Shown: in pieces, positions 53,955 to 63,169 of the stretch | Layout of the letters: every line of letters starts with the position of its first letter | How positions within the stretch are numbered: the stretch's first letter is position 1 | Origin: Ignavibacteriota bacterium | GTDB taxonomy: Bacteria > Bacteroidota > Ignavibacteria > Ignavibacteriales > Melioribacteraceae | Length of the DNA: 64,000 nt | NCBI GenBank assembly: GCA_016713565.1 | Contig: JADJOX010000008.1 | Coordinates: 1 to 64,000 of the forward strand | Direction: 5' to 3' | Notes under the pieces: generated by a model | The model's input: only the letters and a program-made list of their open reading frames with translations | What the model was told of the DNA's origin: nothing | Databases searched by the model: none | Translations under genes and position numbers: made by a program

Positions 53955-56303
53955 ATGAATGCATTTTTGAAAAAATTTGTAAAGGTGTGTCCAAAATCTG
54001 GAAAAATTAAAAAAATAATTTTACCTAAAGGATATTATAGATTGCTTTTACCTTTTGTTGGATTAGCCGCATTACTATGGATCGCGTTTCGAGTAATTCC
54101 CAAGCCAAGCCGAGCAGCATATCCTTGTGTTAAGGCGGCAACTCCGTTTGCAACAAGTTTTCTTATTTGGGTAACGGGAATTGCGGCTTCGTATAAGGCA
54201 TTTTCAAAAATGAAATACAATTTTGCAAATTCTTCTTATTTCAGAAGCAGTTTATTTTTTGCGCTTGGAATAATTTTGAGCGTATTTACTCTTAGTCATG
54301 ATGGTACTTTATCCTTTGCCGATAATGCGGAATTGAAACAAGCGTCACTCGAGGCCAATAAACCAATGGGAACTCCTGTCGGAATTTTCCCGGGAAGAGT
54401 TGTTTGGGTGCATAATCCCAATGCAACAAATGAGAATTGCGATCCGATGAACGAAAATCATTCTTACTTTAATGAAGAAAACTTTAATCAAGAAATTGTG
54501 GATAATATGCTGTCGCAATCGATTCAATCATTAACCGAAACTTCAACCGATTCCGCGGCTTGGGACGCCATTTTCAAATTTCACAATAAAACAAGAGACA
54601 AAGGCGAAGTCGGTTACAAATCTACTGAAAAAATATTTTTGAAAATGAACGCCACAAGCGGATGGGGCGGAAATTATAACGATTCGGATTTATCAAAAGT
54701 TTATAAATCATGGTGGGGCGGAACAAATCAATATTACGGACTTTCCGAGACTTCTCCTACAATGTTAAAAGCAGTTCTGCGCCAACTCGTTAACGTTGTG
54801 AAAGTTCCGCAGGGAAATATTTACATCGGCGATCCAATGAAAATAATTTATAAACATATATATGAATATTTATACCCGGAATTTCCCAATATACATTATT
54901 TAGATCACTATGGTCATACAAATTTGAAAAGAGAGCTTGCCGAAAAAGGAACCGTCCCCGTTATAAAATATTCAGATAAGGGAACGGTATTGCTCGACGG
55001 AGGTGTAGGTAAAGATCCCGTTTATGAAGATAAGTTATATAAAATTTATGAAGATATGGAGTATATGATTAACCTTCCTCAAATGAAAGGACACGTCAGA
55101 GCGGGAGTAACAATGTTTGCTAAAAATCATTTTGGGTCGCATATTAGAGACGGTGCCAATCATTTGCATAATGGACTTATGAAACCCGGTGAAACGGGAC
55201 TAGTTTCACGAACAGGATTTGGATTGTACAGAATTCAAGTTGATTTGATGGGACATTATATTCTTGGTAAAAAAAATCTTGTTTATTTGATGGACGCATT
55301 GTGGGGAACGGATCACGAATTAAATCCGCCGGCTAAATGGCAGATGCCGCCATTTAATAGCGACTATACCTCATCGCTATTTGCCTCTCTTGATCCGGTG
55401 GCTATTGAATCTGTTGGCTATGATTTTATTAGATCTGAATTTACAAAAGAAAGATATCCTTCAAGTTACGAAAATGTTGTTGACGTAATTCAAATGGAAG
55501 GCGTTTGTGATTATTTGGAACAAGCCGCTGATTCCGCAAATTGGCCGGAAGGAATAAAGTATGATCCGGAAGGAGATGGAAAACATATCGGCAGTCTCGG
55601 TGTGCATGAACATTGGAATAATCCGATTGATAAAGAATATTCAAAAAATTTGGGAATTGGAAACGGTATTGAATTAATTAAAATTGAAGATGCAGCATCA
55701 ATTCTATCGGCGCCATCTTCATTATCCGCAGTTGTAATTAATAATGATGAAGTTAAATTAAACTGGAATGATAACTCAAATGAAGAGGAAGGATTCATAA
55801 TTGAAAGAAAGGAAAATGTAGATAACGCGGAATATATAATTTTAGATACTATAGCAGCAAATCAAATTGCGTATATTGATTCCAGCAGTAAGTTTGTATC
55901 CAGTTATTATTATAGAATTAAAGCATATAATAATTTATTAAGCTCCAAATATACGCAGCCAGTAATGGTTTCAAATATTGTTGTTGTCGGCGTAAACCAG
56001 GAATCTTTGCCAAATTATTTTAAGCTTTATCAAAACTACCCAAATCCATTTAATCCGATTACAAATATCTCCTTTAATTTAAGTGAAAATTCTGACGTTA
56101 ATCTTTCCATTTATGATGCTCTTGGAAGATTAGTTAAAGTATTGGTAAACAGCAAATTAACATCGGGGTATTATAATTATGAATGGAACGGCTCAAATTA
56201 TTCTGGTGATAAAACCGGAAGCGGCATTTACTTCTACAAAATTACAGTAATTGCAAATAATAAAAAAATCAGTGAAATAAAAAAAATGCTCTTAGTGAAA
56301 TAA
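53955..56303 (+). CDS. DUF362 protein with N-terminal membrane helices and T9SS sorting domain
   Basis: A 782-residue protein of unusual make-up. The N-terminus has three hydrophobic stretches (about 28-45, 58-80 and 96-112) and not one short signal peptide. A DUF362 domain follows (about 125-560), with text such as VRQLVNVVKVPQGNIYIGDP-like and MKGHVRAGVTMFAKNHFGSH, but without the ferredoxin-type cysteine clusters that some DUF362 proteins carry. A fibronectin-III-like domain (about 585-670) and a T9SS sorting domain (NYPNPFNPITNISFN, ending KKMLLVK) end it. Function unknown. T9SS cargo usually enters the periplasm by a cleaved signal peptide; here the third hydrophobic stretch, ending near SFADN, may serve as one. 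Confidence 0.8.
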   Translation: MNAFLKKFVKVCPKSGKIKKIILPKGYYRLLLPFVGLAALLWIAFRVIPKPSRAAYPCVKAATPFATSFLIWVTGIAASYKAFSKMKYNFANSSYFRSSLFFALGIILSVFTLSHDGTLSFADNAELKQASLEANKPMGTPVGIFPGRVVWVHNPNATNENCDPMNENHSYFNEENFNQEIVDNMLSQSIQSLTETSTDSAAWDAIFKFHNKTRDKGEVGYKSTEKIFLKMNATSGWGGNYNDSDLSKVYKSWWGGTNQYYGLSETSPTMLKAVLRQLVNVVKVPQGNIYIGDPMKIIYKHIYEYLYPEFPNIHYLDHYGHTNLKRELAEKGTVPVIKYSDKGTVLLDGGVGKDPVYEDKLYKIYEDMEYMINLPQMKGHVRAGVTMFAKNHFGSHIRDGANHLHNGLMKPGETGLVSRTGFGLYRIQVDLMGHYILGKKNLVYLMDALWGTDHELNPPAKWQMPPFNSDYTSSLFASLDPVAIESVGYDFIRSEFTKERYPSSYENVVDVIQMEGVCDYLEQAADSANWPEGIKYDPEGDGKHIGSLGVHEHWNNPIDKEYSKNLGIGNGIELIKIEDAASILSAPSSLSAVVINNDEVKLNWNDNSNEEEGFIIERKENVDNAEYIILDTIAANQIAYIDSSSKFVSSYYYRIKAYNNLLSSKYTQPVMVSNIVVVGVNQESLPNYFKLYQNYPNPFNPITNISFNLSENSDVNLSIYDALGRLVKVLVNSKLTSGYYNYEWNGSNYSGDKTGSGIYFYKITVIANNKKISEIKKMLLVK

Positions 56304-56304
56304 T

Positions 56305-57606
56305 ATGAAAAAAAAATACATATACCTTTTTATAATACAATCATTTCTGATAAATAACGTTTTTGCCCAAATGTGGAAATCATATACATCGGAAAATAGC
56401 GGTTTATCCAATAATCAAGTTAATGCAATTGCAGTTAGCGGCGACGGAACAATTTGGTTTGCAACAGATGACGGATTATGCGCTTTTGATTCTGTGCAAT
56501 GGAAAGTTTATAAAATAAATGACGGGTTGAAAAGTAATATGATTAACACAATTTCTTTTCTTCCTCATTCATCTCAAGAATTATTTGTTTCGTCTGATTC
56601 TGGAATTACGATTTTAACGGTTGACAAAACTGATATTACGTCGATACCAAAATATATTAATAAATCGGTCAATAATATCATTTCCAACAAAGTAAGTGCT
56701 GTCGAAATTGATGGAAAAAATAATAATTGGATCGGAACGGCGGATGGTCTTTCAATAATTACAAATTCGGGAATTTATAATTTTGACGAAAGAAACGGAT
56801 TTGAAAACCCAAAAGTAAATACTTTAAAAACTTTACCCGATGATTGGGTATATATTGGAACTTCGGGAGGTGGAGTTAACAGGCTTAAATATAAAGGCGT
56901 CGACGGAATATCATCAGCTTCAAATATAATAACCACATGGAGCGGATTGGCATCCGATACGGTTTTAACAATATATGTTACCGATGATACTTTACGCTGG
57001 TATGGCACAACTCAAGGTGTTTCCACACATTTTGGAACTGATACTAAAGACATCAATTATTGGTGGATTTACAATACCTATACTAGCGGAATTGCCGAGA
57101 ATTATGTAAGGGCAATTGTGCGGGATAAAAATCGCGCAATGTGGTTTGGTACGAGAAAAGGGATTTCCAAAATGTCTGCGGATAAATCTACTTGGCAGAC
57201 TTATACAGAAACCGATGGATTAATTAGCAATAATATCTTTGATATCTCTGTCGATAAAAATAATAACCTTTGGATAGCAACCGATAAGGGTGTTTCTTTT
57301 TTTAATAACGTAATATTATCAACTAAAAAATTAATTCCAAGAATTGTTGAATTGAGTATGACTAATTTTCCGAATCCATTTAACCCTTCTACTATTATAG
57401 AATATACTATACCGAGAACAAGTAAAGTAAGATTGGAAGTTTATGATAATTTAGGAAAACTTATAGAAGTATTAGTAGATAAAAAACTAAATCCGGGTAA
57501 TTATAGAACACAGTTTAAAATTAACGGAATTACGAGCGGTATATATTTTTACCGGCTTATTACAGATAAATCGGTTATTACAAAAAAAATGATTCTATTG
57601 AAATAA
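56305..57606 (+). CDS. T9SS-exported propeller protein (two-component-regulator propeller repeats)
   Basis: A 433-residue secreted protein with signal peptide ending FAQ and repeats of the Reg_prop type: SENSGLSNNQVNAIAVSGDG, IWFATDDGLCAF, NWIGTADGLSIIT, AMWFGTRKGISKM, LWIATDKGVSFF. In sensor kinases of the hybrid two-component type these repeats form periplasmic propellers that bind oligosaccharides. Here no histidine kinase follows; the protein ends in a T9SS sorting domain (NFPNPFNPSTIIEYTIP, ending KKMILLK). It is therefore probably a surface or released glycan-binding propeller, though this is inference. One base separates it from the DUF362 gene stop. Confidence 0.82.
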   Translation: MKKKYIYLFIIQSFLINNVFAQMWKSYTSENSGLSNNQVNAIAVSGDGTIWFATDDGLCAFDSVQWKVYKINDGLKSNMINTISFLPHSSQELFVSSDSGITILTVDKTDITSIPKYINKSVNNIISNKVSAVEIDGKNNNWIGTADGLSIITNSGIYNFDERNGFENPKVNTLKTLPDDWVYIGTSGGGVNRLKYKGVDGISSASNIITTWSGLASDTVLTIYVTDDTLRWYGTTQGVSTHFGTDTKDINYWWIYNTYTSGIAENYVRAIVRDKNRAMWFGTRKGISKMSADKSTWQTYTETDGLISNNIFDISVDKNNNLWIATDKGVSFFNNVILSTKKLIPRIVELSMTNFPNPFNPSTIIEYTIPRTSKVRLEVYDNLGKLIEVLVDKKLNPGNYRTQFKINGITSGIYFYRLITDKSVITKKMILLK

Positions 57607-57633
57607 GCTGAATAAATAATGAGATAAATAAAA

Positions 57634-58848
57634 ATGATTTGTTTTTTAATTTATAAAATATTGAAACTTAGAAATGTAATTAAAATATTTCCAGTACTAG
57701 TAATCTCTATTTTCCCTTTTTCGAAATTGTTCCCTCAATTTATAATTGACAAAGATACGGGGCTTGAAGAAATCGCAAATAATATTCTTCAGCCTGAAGG
57801 CCCTGTTTGGAATATTAACAATGGACTTTTGTTTTCTGATATTAAAGGGAATAAAATTTATAAATGGACCAAAGAAAACGGAAAGGATATTTTTCTTAAT
57901 AACTCGGATAGCACAAATGGATTAACATATGATTTAGATGGTAGATTAATTGCGGGACAAATGGGAAAAAGAAGAATAGTAAGATTTAATAAAGATGGTA
58001 CTCAAACATCGTTAGCAGATCATTATAATAATAAAAAACTTAATTGCCCAAATGATTTAGTAATTAAATCAGACGGCTCAATATTTTTTACTGATCCAGA
58101 TTTTAATATTCCGGCAGGACAGCAAAAGGAACTTTCATTTAATGGAATATATAGAATAAGTCCAAAGGGAATTCTTCAATTAATAGAAACACTTGCTTTA
58201 CCTAACGGCATTTGTTTTTCGCCGGATGAAACAAAACTATACGTTAATGATTCTCAAGCTCATAAAATTTATGTTTGGGATGTTGTAGACGATTCAATAA
58301 TTGTTAATAAAAAATTATTATTTACGATTCCTGTTTTCGGATATGCGGACGGTATGAAAACAGATTCGATAGGTAATATTTATTGTACTTGTTCAAATGC
58401 GGTTTGGATTATTTCTCCAAGCGGAGAACAATTAGGTAAAATTAATCTGCCTGAAAATGTTTCGGCTTCCAATTGCGCTTGGGGCGAATCGGATAAGAAA
58501 ACTTTGTTTATTACAGCAGGTAAATCGGTTTACAAAATCAAACCGGCAATAACAAAAATTGATGAACATAAATTATCAAATAATAATAAATTTGTTCTTT
58601 ACCAGAACTATCCAAATCCGTTTAATCCGATTACAAATATAGATTTTGAAATTCCCGAACAAAGTTTCGTCTCCTTGAAACTGTTTAATGTATTAGGTGA
58701 GGAAATTAAAATATTAAAGAACGGCATTCTTCAAAGCGGTTATCATTCGGTAACTGTAAATTCAGATGGATTAAGTAGCGGAGTTTATTTTTATAGAGTA
58801 GAATCTGAAAATTTCACCGAATCAAAAAAGATTATAATAAATAAATAA
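57634..58848 (+). CDS. T9SS-exported SMP-30/gluconolactonase-like protein
   Basis: A 404-residue secreted protein. After a signal peptide (ending KLFPQ) comes a six-bladed propeller of the SMP-30/gluconolactonase/LRE type: the metal-ligand glutamate in QPEGPVWN, the asparagine in NCPNDLVIKSDGS and the aspartate in FGYADGMKTD, all in the expected order. The C-terminus is a T9SS sorting domain (NYPNPFNPITNIDFEIP, ending KKIIINK). Family members hydrolyse sugar lactones such as xylono-, arabino- or gluconolactone. A surface-exported lactonase inside a xylan cluster suggests oxidised sugar ends as substrates, for example those made by oxidases; that is inference. It follows the propeller gene after 27 bases. 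Confidence 0.85.
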   Translation: MICFLIYKILKLRNVIKIFPVLVISIFPFSKLFPQFIIDKDTGLEEIANNILQPEGPVWNINNGLLFSDIKGNKIYKWTKENGKDIFLNNSDSTNGLTYDLDGRLIAGQMGKRRIVRFNKDGTQTSLADHYNNKKLNCPNDLVIKSDGSIFFTDPDFNIPAGQQKELSFNGIYRISPKGILQLIETLALPNGICFSPDETKLYVNDSQAHKIYVWDVVDDSIIVNKKLLFTIPVFGYADGMKTDSIGNIYCTCSNAVWIISPSGEQLGKINLPENVSASNCAWGESDKKTLFITAGKSVYKIKPAITKIDEHKLSNNNKFVLYQNYPNPFNPITNIDFEIPEQSFVSLKLFNVLGEEIKILKNGILQSGYHSVTVNSDGLSSGVYFYRVESENFTESKKIIINK

Positions 58849-58874
58849 TATTACTAATTGACAAGAAAAAGCAT

Positions 58875-61262
58875 ATGAAAAACTATACAATATTTGCAGC
58901 ATTGGTTTTAATTACCATTTTACAAGGAAGTGTTTTTGCACAACTTGAAACTAACGGAAGTTTTGAACTTTCCGATACCGGAAATGTTTTTGATGCTGAC
59001 GTTAAAGGCTGGTTGATTCAATCCGCAAGTTTAAATCCTTCTCCATTATTCGAAATTGTTAATACGCCGGTTCAGCAAGGCAACAAAGCATTAAAAATAT
59101 CCATTAATTCCGTTGCCTCAAATCAATGGGATATTCAAATCGTTTCTGATAGTATTCATATTATGCCCGGTGAAACTTATGTCTACACAATTTGGGCAAA
59201 AGCAGAGAAACCGGGCGCTCAAGTAAACTTTACCGTAGGTAATTACTCATATTCAGAGTATGCGGCAATCAGACCGGCAAATCTTACGACTGAATGGAAA
59301 GAATATAAACTTACATTTTCTGTTAGTGATAATCAAACTGTTATCCGCGCGCCAATTCATTTAAATTATTCTAGCAATATTGGCAATGCGATATATATAG
59401 ATAATCTTAAAATAAAAGGTGAAAATTTTGGTAAAGTACCTATAATATTTGAAGCCGAATCGGGAAGTGTCGGAAACGGTTTTACGGTTATGGAAGATGG
59501 TGAAATTACTTTTGTTGCCCCGGTAAAGAACTATACCGGACTTAATTTTCCGGAAGATTCAAATAGCGTGATAAACTATAATGTAACATTGGAAGACTCC
59601 GGAAAATATAATTTGTTTGCAAGAGTTAAGGTTGGTCCGGACTCATTTAATGATGATAGTTTTTTTGCAGGTAGAGGGTTTGGAAACAAAAACGATACTT
59701 CCGCAAATGATTGGGTTTTTATAAATGGATTGGCAAACGCAGGTTTTGATGTAGCTGCAGATTATGTATATGATTTTGGTATTACAGGTTCTGAAATCTG
59801 GAAATGGATAAATGTAACAAAAAACTTTTTCCCAAAAGATTCGACGAGTGAATATTTTCAAGCTGATGTAAATAATCTAACTAAAACATTTCAAATAGCA
59901 AGTCGTGAAGACGGATTGGAAATAGATAAATTCGCATTTGGAAAATCAAATTTATATTTCACGGTAAATGATTTGGATAACATGCTGCCCGGTTCCACTT
60001 CAATGGACAAACCTGAAAATAAATTTTATCAAGGGCCGCCTTATGCTCAAGGAATGCCGAAATTCTTGGGCAATGCTTACGGCGATATTCAAGATGATGT
60101 TTTTCAAAATTATTGGAATCAGCTTACTCCCGGAAATGCGGGAAAATGGGGTTCGGTTGCCGCATCAATTGATACAAATAATTGGAATTGGGGCGGTTTG
60201 GATAGAGCATATAATTGTGCGAAAAATAATAATTTGATTTTCAAAGATCATACATTAATATGGGGGCAGCAGCAGCCTTCGTGGATATCGTCTTTAGATT
60301 CTGCTCAGCAATTTCATTTTATTGAAACATGGATTAGAAAAGTCGGTGAAAGATATCCTTATATTGATTTGATCGACGTTGTTAACGAACCTTTAGCTAC
60401 TCATAATCCTCCAGATGGAAAAAACGGAAGGGCTAATTATAAAAAAGCACTTGGCGGCGATGGTAAAACAGGATGGGATTGGGTAATAAATTCATTTAAG
60501 CTTGCACGCAAATATCTGCCTAACGCAAAACTAATTTTGAATGATTATGGAATTATAAACGACAACACCGCAACAACATCTTATATGCAAATAATAAATT
60601 TACTCAAAGATCAAAAATTGATCGATGGAATTGGTATTCAAGGCCATAGATTTGAATTTGAAAATTCGAGTACGAACACATTAAAAGGAAACTTAGATAA
60701 ACTGGGCTCAACTGGACTTCCCGTTTACATTTCCGAAATGGATCTTGGAAACATTGGAGACGCGGGAACTCCCGATGATGCAAAACAATTAGAACTCTTT
60801 AAAAAATATTTTCCTGTTTTGTGGCAACATCCCAGTGTAAATGGAATTACGCTTTGGGGTTACGTTGAAGGTCAAATGTGGCAAACGACTTGTTTTTTAG
60901 TTCATAAAGACGGCGTTAATAGACCTGCATTGGATTGGCTGGTTCAATATATAAATGAAAATCCTGTTGGAATTGAAATAGAAAAAGATCCTTTACCCAA
61001 TAATTTTACGTTGGAACAAAATTATCCGAATCCATTTAATCCAACAACAGAAATAAAATTCAGCATTGGAAATACTTCAAAAATATCTTTAAGAGTTTAT
61101 GATATCTTGGGACGTGAAATTCAAACATTAATAGATGAAATTAAATCTCCTGGTAATTATTCTTGTACATTTAATGCTAAAAATATTTCGAGCGGAATTT
61201 ATTATTATCAATTAACATCCGGAAATTTTATTGATACAAAAAAATTTGTTGTGCTTAAATAA
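58875..61262 (+). CDS. T9SS-exported GH10 endo-1,4-beta-xylanase
   Basis: A 795-residue modular xylanase, the backbone-cutting enzyme of the cluster. Signal peptide ends FAQ. Two carbohydrate-binding modules precede the catalytic domain: a CBM4/9-type module (about 22-180; NGSFELSDTGNVFDADVKGW) and a CBM6/35-like module (about 190-370; IIFEAESGSVGNGF). The GH10 barrel (about 375-690) has FKDHTLIWGQQQPSW, the acid/base glutamate in DVVNEPLATHNP (about 505) and the nucleophile in VYISEMDLGN (about 621). A T9SS sorting domain (NYPNPFNPTTEIKFSI, ending KKFVVLK) ends it, so it is displayed on the surface. It is the clearest evidence that xylan is the target of the locus. Confidence 0.95.
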   Translation: MKNYTIFAALVLITILQGSVFAQLETNGSFELSDTGNVFDADVKGWLIQSASLNPSPLFEIVNTPVQQGNKALKISINSVASNQWDIQIVSDSIHIMPGETYVYTIWAKAEKPGAQVNFTVGNYSYSEYAAIRPANLTTEWKEYKLTFSVSDNQTVIRAPIHLNYSSNIGNAIYIDNLKIKGENFGKVPIIFEAESGSVGNGFTVMEDGEITFVAPVKNYTGLNFPEDSNSVINYNVTLEDSGKYNLFARVKVGPDSFNDDSFFAGRGFGNKNDTSANDWVFINGLANAGFDVAADYVYDFGITGSEIWKWINVTKNFFPKDSTSEYFQADVNNLTKTFQIASREDGLEIDKFAFGKSNLYFTVNDLDNMLPGSTSMDKPENKFYQGPPYAQGMPKFLGNAYGDIQDDVFQNYWNQLTPGNAGKWGSVAASIDTNNWNWGGLDRAYNCAKNNNLIFKDHTLIWGQQQPSWISSLDSAQQFHFIETWIRKVGERYPYIDLIDVVNEPLATHNPPDGKNGRANYKKALGGDGKTGWDWVINSFKLARKYLPNAKLILNDYGIINDNTATTSYMQIINLLKDQKLIDGIGIQGHRFEFENSSTNTLKGNLDKLGSTGLPVYISEMDLGNIGDAGTPDDAKQLELFKKYFPVLWQHPSVNGITLWGYVEGQMWQTTCFLVHKDGVNRPALDWLVQYINENPVGIEIEKDPLPNNFTLEQNYPNPFNPTTEIKFSIGNTSKISLRVYDILGREIQTLIDEIKSPGNYSCTFNAKNISSGIYYYQLTSGNFIDTKKFVVLK

Positions 61263-61420
61263 TAAGATTCATAAGGCGTGGAATTGCCTAAAATGCTTGG
61301 AGAAACAAAAGTTTCCAAATTTGATTTAATTATGCAATTAGTAATAACATTTTCAAAGAAATAAGTTGAAATAAGAAAAAATCAGTTAGTTAAATTATTT
61401 ATAAACTGTGGAATAACAAT

Positions 61421-63157
61421 ATGCGAAAAAAATATTTAATTGTAATTTTTATGGGAATAATTTCATGTTCAAATCTTACGGACACAAGAATGTTTACTAA
61501 TCCAATTCTATCGGGTTTCTATCCCGATCCGAGTTTTGTAAGAGTTGATGACGATTATTATTTAGTAAATTCAACTTTTTCATATTTCCCCGGCATTCCG
61601 ATTTTTCATAGCAAAGATTTGGTCAATTGGGAATTAATTGGTCATGCTTTGGAAAATCCAAAAACTTTTAATACTAACGGGTTAGGTTTGTCAAGAGGAA
61701 TATTTGCCCCCGCAATAAATTATCATAATGGAAAGTTTTATATAACATGTACAATTGTTGATGGAGGCGGAAATTTTATAGTCACATCTTCTAAACCTGA
61801 AGGTCCATATTCCGATCCGATATATTTGCCTGAATTAAATGGAATAGATCCTTCACTTCATTTTGATAATGATGGAAAAACTTATATTCTATATAACAGC
61901 GATGCTCCGGATAATAAGCCGTTGTATAGTGGACACAGAACGATAAGAATGTATGAGTTTGATCTGGAGACATTGAAAGTGATAGGCGAGGAAAAAATAA
62001 TTATTAATGGCGGTACAGATATTAATAAAAAACCCGAATGGATTGAAGGCCCGCACATTTACAAAATGTTTGATTATTATTATTTGATGGCTGCAGAAGG
62101 CGGGACTGCTGATAATCATTCGGAAGTAATTTTTAGAAGTAAAAATATTTGGGGACCTTACGAATCTTTTAAAGGTAATCCAATTTTAACTCAGAGGAAT
62201 TTAGATCCCAAAAGAAAAAATCCGGTAACATCCACAGGACACGCGGATATGTTAGAAACCCAAAACGGTGAATGGTGGGCGATATTTTTGGGAATTCGAC
62301 CGTATGAACCATTTGAAAATAATAATTCCAATTTATCCCGTGAAACATTTTTAGCGCCTGTAAAATGGATTGAAGATTCAAATTCAAAAAGTGATTTTTG
62401 GCCGATAATAAATCCGGAGTACAAAGAAATTCAATTTTCTTACCCTTATCCAAATATTAAGGTTGATAATCCTATCAATACAATTGAATATAGTGGAAAT
62501 TTTAAACGTATGTATGAATTCACCGAAAATTCACTTCACAAAAATTTTATTTTCTTAAGAACTCCGCTTAAAAAATGGTTCAGGTTGGATGAAAAAAAAG
62601 GTTATGTCTCATTGGAATTGCGGCCGGAGACATGCGGCGGACTTGGTAATCCAAGTTTCTTAGGTCATCGTCAGCAAAACAATTCATGTTCCGCATATAC
62701 GAAATTACAGTTCAATCCGAAAACCGAAAATGAAAAAGCGGGTTTAGTAATTTTAACTAATGAAAACCATTACTTTTATATTTGTAAGTCTCTAAACAAC
62801 AGCAAAGAAGTAATTCAATTATACAAAAGTATAGAAAAACCCATAAATGGAATTGAAGTAGAATTACTTGCCTCGAATGAAATAGGAAGTAATGATTTAA
62901 ACAAAGAAGTAATTTTTAAAATTAATATAAACGGCGGAGACTTTTCTTTTTATTATTCATATAACAAAATAGAATGGAATTTACTGAAAGATCAAGTTGA
63001 CGGGACATTTCTACATGCAGTAATTCCAAGAGATTTTGTGGGTTCAGTCTTTGGTCTATACGCTACATCAAATGGAAAAGAAAGCACGAACAAAGCTTAT
63101 TTCGATAATTTTAACTATGAAGGTAATGATGAAATTTATAATGAATTGCCAAAATAA
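61421..63157 (+). CDS. GH43 beta-xylosidase/arabinofuranosidase lipoprotein
   Basis: A 578-residue GH43 enzyme with a lipoprotein signal (VIFMGIISC, cysteine near residue 16), so it is membrane-anchored. The propeller has the general-base aspartate in SGFYPDPSFVRVDDDYYLV, the second aspartate in GIDPSLHFDNDGKTYILYN and the acid glutamate in WIEGPHIYKMFDYYYLM. A concanavalin-like DUF1349-type domain (about 360-575; KWFRLDEKKGYVSLELRPE, EKAGLVILTNENHYFY) ends the protein, the standard plan of xylan-active GH43 subfamilies. It lacks the extra trefoil-like module of the GH43 at 44340. The 158-bp gap before it contains no clear promoter. GH127 follows after 12 bases. Confidence 0.92.
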   Translation: MRKKYLIVIFMGIISCSNLTDTRMFTNPILSGFYPDPSFVRVDDDYYLVNSTFSYFPGIPIFHSKDLVNWELIGHALENPKTFNTNGLGLSRGIFAPAINYHNGKFYITCTIVDGGGNFIVTSSKPEGPYSDPIYLPELNGIDPSLHFDNDGKTYILYNSDAPDNKPLYSGHRTIRMYEFDLETLKVIGEEKIIINGGTDINKKPEWIEGPHIYKMFDYYYLMAAEGGTADNHSEVIFRSKNIWGPYESFKGNPILTQRNLDPKRKNPVTSTGHADMLETQNGEWWAIFLGIRPYEPFENNNSNLSRETFLAPVKWIEDSNSKSDFWPIINPEYKEIQFSYPYPNIKVDNPINTIEYSGNFKRMYEFTENSLHKNFIFLRTPLKKWFRLDEKKGYVSLELRPETCGGLGNPSFLGHRQQNNSCSAYTKLQFNPKTENEKAGLVILTNENHYFYICKSLNNSKEVIQLYKSIEKPINGIEVELLASNEIGSNDLNKEVIFKININGGDFSFYYSYNKIEWNLLKDQVDGTFLHAVIPRDFVGSVFGLYATSNGKESTNKAYFDNFNYEGNDEIYNELPK

Positions 63158-63169
63158 AATGAGAATAAA

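Noticed and set aside
61263..61420. Terminator or operator in the gap before the second GH43
   Set aside because: TTGGAGAAAC-AAAA-GTTTCCAA forms a small bulged hairpin, but no T-run follows and the symmetry is imperfect; too weak to list.
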